A stretch of 19,504 nucleotides of DNA from CAYPXJ01 sp964414595. Lineage in GTDB: Bacteria; Pseudomonadota; Alphaproteobacteria; Rickettsiales; CAIJLX01. Made by a program: the position numbers and the translations under genes. The stretch lies in assembly GCA_964414595.1 (NCBI GenBank), contig CAYPXJ010000030.1:1-19504 (forward strand), given 5' to 3'. This document shows positions 14,638-19,504 of the stretch, piece after piece; the first letter of the stretch is position 1; each line of letters opens with the position of its first letter. The notes beneath the pieces are model-generated. The model worked only from the letters and a program-made list of their open reading frames with translations, was not told the DNA's origin and ran no database searches.

Positions 14638-17600
14638 ATATCGCTATCTACACCACATTTCGTAGCAGCAAATGCTGGCAAGAAACCTTGGCTTAAATAA
14701 TTATTCGCGCACTGCGTAGCATTCGTGGTTGCACTATTGCCACCTGCAGCAGGCGAGAGTTCACCTAATTCTTCCGGTGTCAGCTCTTCAAATTCCACCG
14801 TAGTCGGCTGGGCGGTTGTTTCAAGCAGACTTAGGTTAATAGTAACCGCGTCAAAATTATAAGGTTGATCGATAATATCGATATCCAGTGTTTCCGAGCG
14901 GAAAGATAAGAAATCGTTTCGGAAAATATTTTCACGTGGAGCATTGGTTTCATCCACAATGAAAAGAAGGTTGGAGCCACCTGCGCTGCCTGATCCAGAG
15001 CCGCTACCTGTACCAGCGCCTGCGCCGCCACCCGAACCTGTGCCCGCCCCTGAGCCAGAACCACTGCCAGTGCCCGTACCTGTTCCGCTCCCTGAGCCTG
15101 CGCTACCACTTGCGCCGCCGCTACCTCCACCTGATCCGCCTCCAGAGCCAGAACCTGAGCCAGAGCCGCCAATTACACCAGCACCGTAATAGACATCACC
15201 CACACCCGGATCTTCTGCAATATCATAGGTTTTTGTTTCAGCCGCTACAATTTCTGTAGGCGTCATGGCTGTCCCTTGAACACCATCGAAGGTCCCACTC
15301 GAAACATCCAGTGTGGTACCTACCAGAGAGCCACCGAGAGCTGCGATATACGTATTCGACTGGCCAGTAAAGCTATTGCCATTACCAAGAACAACAGGAG
15401 CAAAAGAGCCTAAAAGCACCAAACCATCTGCGCCGTTATTGAACGTTGCATTTTCGATGGTAAGCGTGCCTGGCGAATAAACCTGGAACAAACCACGGTC
15501 AGCCGCCCCGGCATTAATTGTAGAAGCAAATCGTGTATCGCCTGCATTATAAAGCATGACGTGGAAAAGCTCGGGATTTAGAGTATTAGGGCCATTTAAT
15601 GCAAATACATCGCCACCAAAATCAGCCTGCGCAAGATCGGTAATAGCGACATTGATTTGAGAGGCACTTCCCGCATAAGGTGTAAGCAAGAAAGTATTAT
15701 TGCGGAATGTTACATCCGGACCAGTCACACTATTACCTGCAACTAGCATAGAGATATTACCCGCATAATCAAACTGGCTATTCTGTACCGTTAACGTTGT
15801 TGGAATGCTCGAAACGATATAGGAAAGTGCGTTCCCGTTATAGATTCCGCTGCTATCTCTCAGGGAAATAGTCTCTACAATGCCGTTAGTGTTGAATAGC
15901 GCCAGACCTACCACATTACCGCCGGAAGCCGCCGCAACGGACGGAAGATTATCTTCTATGGCCAGATTGCTCAGGGTTACGTTAGCATTATCCACAGTTA
16001 CAATCGCAAACATGGCTGCGCCGTTTGGTGCAATACGCACGGTGCTTAATAATCCAGGTGCCTGAATAACGGGCGTGCCGCCTGCTTTACCTTCGATGGT
16101 TAAATCTTTGTAAACAAGCAGTTCTTCGGAATACGTATCATTTCCAACGGTTACTTTCCCACCGGCATTAGTCAGAATCACACCCTGTTGCAGCGACGCA
16201 TTATTGCTCACCACTTCCAATTCAGGAATATTGCTTCCCGTAATACCTAGGCCCGCATTTACTAGCGCATCGAGATAAACAGTGCCGCTTGGAGCTTCAA
16301 TTTTGAGAATACCATCTGTTGTCAGTGTATTATTAATGTGGATATCCCCACCGGAGCTGGTGAGGTTCAAACCCTCATCCATCACAAGGAACCCACCAAG
16401 GATATCAAGACGACGGCCTGTCGTTATGGATCCATTAATAATAATATCATTTGTTGCATTGAGTGCGGCAAAACCAAAGCCGCCATTATTAGCCTGCAAT
16501 GTACCATCAACTTGAATATTATCCGCATTAATACGAATTGGGCCAAGATTGGTATTAATCGTATAACCGGAACCGAGCTGGAAATTTTCTGCGTACGTTG
16601 CGCCAGCAAGACCTTTTACTTGGAAACGGCCTAAGCTGTAATAATTAGCCTGCATATTTACGAGCCGCGCATTGATATCTAAGTTACCTGCTGTAAGGGC
16701 TATGTCGGCAAATAAGTTTACTTTATCTGCTGTTAAGTAAAGGCTGTTAAGTATTTTGCTTAAGTTAGAAGTGGCGAAAAAAATCGGCTGTTCAACGCGA
16801 ATTTCATCCGTTGCTTGAATATAGACACTAGAATTATTGAGCGCGGAAACAACGGCCGCTGGCGAAATGTAAAAATCCCCTACGCCATCTGTATCTAAAA
16901 CAATATTATCAGCGATCTCCGCATCTTCTGCATTCGTTGCACCTATGATCACTTTATCTGGATCTAATAACAAGGTGCCGGTTTTTCCGTTTTCCGCAGT
17001 TGTATCTACCGCACCATTAAACCCAAGTTTCTTTTTGCCCGAAACTTCTACAAAACCACCATCACCATTTTGCGAGCCACCCTTTGCACTAATAGCACCT
17101 TCATAACGTGTGCTGTCGTTTGCCCAAACGATAACACGGCCACCATTACCGCTTTGCAGTGCGTCTGCTTTTAGTGTCGCGCCATTTTCTACCGTGGTGT
17201 GTCTTGCTGTTTTTAACGCGCCTTTTCCTTGATACTCACCGCCAACATGAATGTTGCCACCACCCTTGAGACCGGAAACATCAATATGCGCTGCCGAAGC
17301 CAGCGTTACTTTATCGCCAAGAATATCAACATTCCCGCCTTTATTACCTTTTGCATTGACCTCACCGGTTATTTGCGTTGTGCCTGCATCTACTACGATA
17401 ACCCCGCCTTCCTCACGTGCGCTCGTTGCATCAACATAACCACCCAAATTTACTACACCATCTACTACGGATTTTGCGGTTGCCGCGGCAATTAAAACAT
17501 TACCACCTGTAATTTTGCCTGTATTTGCAACACTGCCAGCATTGCCTTTAAGCGTGAACTGAATGAGCTCATCGCCATATAAATCCATAGTAAACGCATC

Positions 17601-18206
17601 GGAACCGCCTAAGGCAACTTTACCGAAACGCGCCTGAATAACGCCGTCATTTTCAATACCTGGAGCCACAAGCGCTACAAGTCCACCGTCTTTCGCAGTA
17701 ATTGCACCTTGGTTTTTGATAGAAGCGTTAAGCTTGCCGGGAATATTAAAATTGTAGGTGCCAGACATGAAATCCTGATTGCTAATATCGGCAGTACTCG
17801 CCACCAACCCCGCAACATCTACCTGCGACCCTTTACCAAATAGAATGCCGTTAGGGTTAACAATAAACACCCGACCATTTGCGGTCAGCTGACCAAGAAT
17901 CTGCGAGGGATTTTGTGTAACAACGCGATTGAGCGCGATAGAAGATGTTGAAGGCTGGTGGAATTGGGTTACTTCCCCTTTACCAATGCTAAAATCCTGC
18001 CAATTAATGGCTGCTTTCTGACTGGCCTGATGAATATCTGTACGCATACCTGTTTGCGTGATTTGTGCCTGACCTCCTACAACCTGGCCGCCCACAGGGC
18101 CGGCTTCCGCTTGGCTAGCCAGCATTAAGCTTAGTGCCGTAACTGATGCAAAAAAGCCGGTTGTAAGCGCCGTAATAGGGTGGCGCATTGATGTGAATGA
18201 GGTCAT
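14634..18206 (-). CDS. Two-partner secretion exoprotein TpsA (filamentous haemagglutinin-type adhesin)
   Basis: A 1190-residue adhesin exported through the outer membrane by TpsB. The signal peptide covers about 1-35 (SQAEA|GPVGG). The TPS secretion domain (about 36-280) shows QASQKAAINWQDFSIGKG, SSIALNRVV, the NPNG motif (117-120) in FIVNPNGILFG, and VDVAGLVASTADI. A beta-helix passenger follows, rich in 'G.V...A...NI.G' strands, including GTLLLDPDKVIIG. Then come a 65-residue Gly/Ser/Thr linker (1013-1077), an acidic 73-residue segment, a PAAG motif (1152-1155), Cys1166 and Cys1184 (17 residues between) and six final residues. A C-terminal cysteine pair is the known 'hook' that keeps HMW1- and CdrA-type exoproteins tethered in their transporter. 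GGAAGG lies five bases before ATG 18206. It is divergent from tpsB and convergent with the LapG-like protease gene. Confidence 0.9.
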   Translation of the reverse strand: MTSFTSMRHPITALTTGFFASVTALSLMLASQAEAGPVGGQVVGGQAQITQTGMRTDIHQASQKAAINWQDFSIGKGEVTQFHQPSTSSIALNRVVTQNPSQILGQLTANGRVFIVNPNGILFGKGSQVDVAGLVASTADISNQDFMSGTYNFNIPGKLNASIKNQGAITAKDGGLVALVAPGIENDGVIQARFGKVALGGSDAFTMDLYGDELIQFTLKGNAGSVANTGKITGGNVLIAAATAKSVVDGVVNLGGYVDATSAREEGGVIVVDAGTTQITGEVNAKGNKGGNVDILGDKVTLASAAHIDVSGLKGGGNIHVGGEYQGKGALKTARHTTVENGATLKADALQSGNGGRVIVWANDSTRYEGAISAKGGSQNGDGGFVEVSGKKKLGFNGAVDTTAENGKTGTLLLDPDKVIIGATNAEDAEIADNIVLDTDGVGDFYISPAAVVSALNNSSVYIQATDEIRVEQPIFFATSNLSKILNSLYLTADKVNLFADIALTAGNLDINARLVNMQANYYSLGRFQVKGLAGATYAENFQLGSGYTINTNLGPIRINADNIQVDGTLQANNGGFGFAALNATNDIIINGSITTGRRLDILGGFLVMDEGLNLTSSGGDIHINNTLTTDGILKIEAPSGTVYLDALVNAGLGITGSNIPELEVVSNNASLQQGVILTNAGGKVTVGNDTYSEELLVYKDLTIEGKAGGTPVIQAPGLLSTVRIAPNGAAMFAIVTVDNANVTLSNLAIEDNLPSVAAASGGNVVGLALFNTNGIVETISLRDSSGIYNGNALSYIVSSIPTTLTVQNSQFDYAGNISMLVAGNSVTGPDVTFRNNTFLLTPYAGSASQINVAITDLAQADFGGDVFALNGPNTLNPELFHVMLYNAGDTRFASTINAGAADRGLFQVYSPGTLTIENATFNNGADGLVLLGSFAPVVLGNGNSFTGQSNTYIAALGGSLVGTTLDVSSGTFDGVQGTAMTPTEIVAAETKTYDIAEDPGVGDVYYGAGVIGGSGSGSGSGGGSGGGSGGASGSAGSGSGTGTGTGSGSGSGAGTGSGGGAGAGTGSGSGSGSAGGSNLLFIVDETNAPRENIFRNDFLSFRSETLDIDIIDQPYNFDAVTINLSLLETTAQPTTVEFEELTPEELGELSPAAGGNSATTNATQCANNYLSQGFLPAFAATKCGVDSDI
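14976..15170 (-). repeat. Low-complexity Gly/Ser/Thr/Ala linker in TpsA
   Basis: Sixty-five codons (residues 1013-1077) made almost only of Gly alternating with Ser, Thr or Ala, encoded by degenerate but related hexamers (plus strand resembles repeated 'ccagagccg' and 'cctgtacca'). It probably forms a flexible spacer between the passenger and the anchoring tail. Such repeats can change length by slippage. A proline-rich frame on the plus strand here is only its reverse reading. Confidence 0.85.
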
Positions 18207-18404
18207 GGTTGCCTTCCAATCAGGTTGCTATGTCTGCGAAACTAGCACCCATACGTTACAATTTTATGACAAATTGCGTAAAATATTCGTTAATTTTTTA
18301 ATAATTTGTCGGTAAGTGTTTTTGCCCGAGAAAAAAACCTTTGTCAATTACTATAATCCCTGTTATTAACCTATTGAAATTAAACTTATTTTGGGATGAA
18401 GAGT
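18207..18404. promoter_or_regulatory. Divergent tpsA/tpsB intergenic region, AT-rich
   Basis: About 200 bp that must hold both promoters. For tpsB there is a TATAAT at 18352-18357 without a clear -35, giving a leader of about 40 nt. An inverted repeat GACAAATT/AATTTGTC occupies 18268-18275 and 18303-18310, and a third TTTGTC half lies at 18340-18345. These could be operator half-sites, but chance is not excluded in such AT-rich DNA. No -35/-10 pair of good quality is seen for tpsA. Confidence 0.4.
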
Positions 18405-19504
18405 ATGCGCTATACCCTTGCTTTTCTAGTAATTATTCTGGGGCTTAATCCTGTTTTTGCAGGGGCTCAGACGCTGCCACCCTCCGCTGACCCCAGCCGA
18501 GTGGAAGAGCGGTTAAAACAAGAGCCGCGCCGCAAGGCACCTGAGGTGATATTGGAAGAAGAGAAGCGGGAGGGGACAGAAGCACCCGCAGGGCCCAGCT
18601 TTCAATTAAATAAAGTCACTATTGAAGGCGTAACCGTTTATTCCAATGAGCAACTTTCGGCTCTCTATAGTTCCTCTATTGGTAAATCTATTTCTTTTCG
18701 CGATTTACGCAGCATAACGAACGCCATTACGACACAATATCGTAACGATGGTTACATCCTCTCACAAGCTATTCTCCCTCCGCAAAATATCAAAGAAGGC
18801 ATAGTAAAGATTCGCGTCATTGAAGGTTATGTAAGCAATGTAACTTTTGAGGGTGTGGATGGCCATCGCCCGGCGCTTCTGAACGAGTATGCAGATAAAA
18901 TTAAGGCTTCACGCCCGCTTAATATAAAAACACTGGAGCGCTATTTGCTCCTCGCTGATGATTTGCCAGGTATGACCGCGCGCGGCTTTTTAAGACCCGG
19001 ATCGCAGACTGGCAGCTCTTCGCTTGTTGTCCAACTCACGCATGATTTAGTTGATGGTGGTTTTGGTGTGAATAATCGCGGTAGCCGTTTCCTCGGCCAG
19101 TATCAAGGCGATGCTTTCGTTGGTTTTAACTCGTACACCAAACGTTTTGAACGTACCGCGCTGCGCGGGCTTATTACCGGTGAAGGCGAAGAATTGCGTT
19201 ATGTCGAAATTAACCATGAAGAACAAATTGGGAGCGAAGGCACCAAGCTTATTTTTTCTACTTCGTATGCTGCAACCGAACCTGGCTCTAAATTAGAAGA
19301 GTTCGATATCGATGGCGAAAGCACCTCATTCAGCTTAGCTGCGAACCATCCAATCTTGCGTTCACGCCAGGAAAACCTCTATGGACGCGCAGTATTTAAT
19401 TACCGCGATTCTAATAGTGGCGATCCCCTCGCTGTTACGGATTATGAAGATCAGGTACGTGCCCTACGCTTTGGCTTAAGTTATGACCGTGCAGATTCCT
19501 GGGG
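18405..19504 (+). CDS. TpsB outer-membrane transporter (FhaC/ShlB/HecB family), 3' part outside window
   Basis: Omp85-superfamily pore that recognises the TPS domain of the partner adhesin and exports it. 366 codons are present, then the window ends. The signal peptide is about 1-19 (YTLAFLVIILGLNPVFA). A Pro/Glu/Lys-rich stretch follows, then POTRA1 (about 66-141: FQLNKVTIEG, YRNDGYILSQAILPPQNI, GIVKIRVIEGYV) and POTRA2 (about 143-213, with SRPLNIKTLERYLLLADDLPG). The first barrel strands follow (DGGFGVNNRGSRFLGQYQGD, and later SLAANHPILRSR). I prefer ATG 18405; the in-frame ATG 18396 would add three residues, and GGGA lies eight bases before 18405. It is divergent from tpsA, its obvious substrate gene; many TPS pairs are instead arranged B-A in tandem. 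Confidence 0.9.
   Translation, partial: MRYTLAFLVIILGLNPVFAGAQTLPPSADPSRVEERLKQEPRRKAPEVILEEEKREGTEAPAGPSFQLNKVTIEGVTVYSNEQLSALYSSSIGKSISFRDLRSITNAITTQYRNDGYILSQAILPPQNIKEGIVKIRVIEGYVSNVTFEGVDGHRPALLNEYADKIKASRPLNIKTLERYLLLADDLPGMTARGFLRPGSQTGSSSLVVQLTHDLVDGGFGVNNRGSRFLGQYQGDAFVGFNSYTKRFERTALRGLITGEGEELRYVEINHEEQIGSEGTKLIFSTSYAATEPGSKLEEFDIDGESTSFSLAANHPILRSRQENLYGRAVFNYRDSNSGDPLAVTDYEDQVRALRFGLSYDRADSW

Noticed and set aside
14944..15189. Proline-rich frame on the plus strand
   Set aside because: It is the reverse reading of the Gly/Ser linker of TpsA.
18114..18206. Extended signal peptide (ESPR) on TpsA
   Set aside because: The signal sequence is about 35 residues with an ordinary n-region, shorter than ESPR-bearing TpsA proteins.
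18280..18390. CtrA box (TTAA-N7-TTAA) in the tps intergenic region
   Set aside because: TTAA pairs occur, but with spacings of 4 and 10, not 7; expected in such AT-rich DNA.

Overview
The window looks like chromosomal DNA of a moderate-to-low-GC alphaproteobacterium. The grounds are protein-level: an SDHAF4-type (DUF1674) succinate dehydrogenase assembly factor, an XseA ending in the QGSLF-type tail, head-to-head xseA/purD, an overlapping thiS-thiG pair, an AspRS with the non-discriminating signature, and SCO1/PCu(A)C copper chaperones. I cannot name a genus. Genes are tightly packed, several convergent pairs share their stop codons, and no RNA gene, insertion sequence, prophage or CRISPR array is visible. 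A 10-N run at 3192-3201 is an assembly join inside xseA.

Layout. (1) 1-4424 is mostly housekeeping on the minus strand: parC (running off the left edge), recO and xseA, with a 47-residue SDHAF4-like gene on the plus strand between recO and xseA. (2) 4463-6821, plus strand: purD, then by ATGA overlap a SCO1/SenC copper chaperone and a PCu(A)C copper chaperone, the last two probably serving cytochrome c oxidase assembly. (3) 6826-9375, minus strand: aspS followed by a TM2-RDD membrane protein. (4) 9438-11826: an orphan type IV prepilin-like protein, aroQ (minus), and thiS-thiG for the thiamine thiazole moiety.

(5) 11823-19504 is the most interesting part. Four adjacent genes look like one surface-adhesin system: a transmembrane sensor with a large periplasmic domain, a PAS domain and a degenerate HD-GYP domain (minus); a periplasmic LapG-family cysteine protease (plus); a two-partner-secretion adhesin TpsA (minus); and its outer-membrane transporter TpsB (plus, cut by the right edge). 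The adhesin carries a Pro-Ala-Ala-Gly motif of LapG-site type just before a C-terminal pair of cysteines. That matches the retention and release logic known for CdrA/LapG of Pseudomonas aeruginosa. What differs is the presumed cyclic-di-GMP receptor: LapD uses degenerate GGDEF-EAL domains, whereas here the only candidate is a degenerate HD-GYP protein encoded next to the protease. The proposal is that this protein replaces LapD. It is an inference from gene order and residues, not a demonstrated system.
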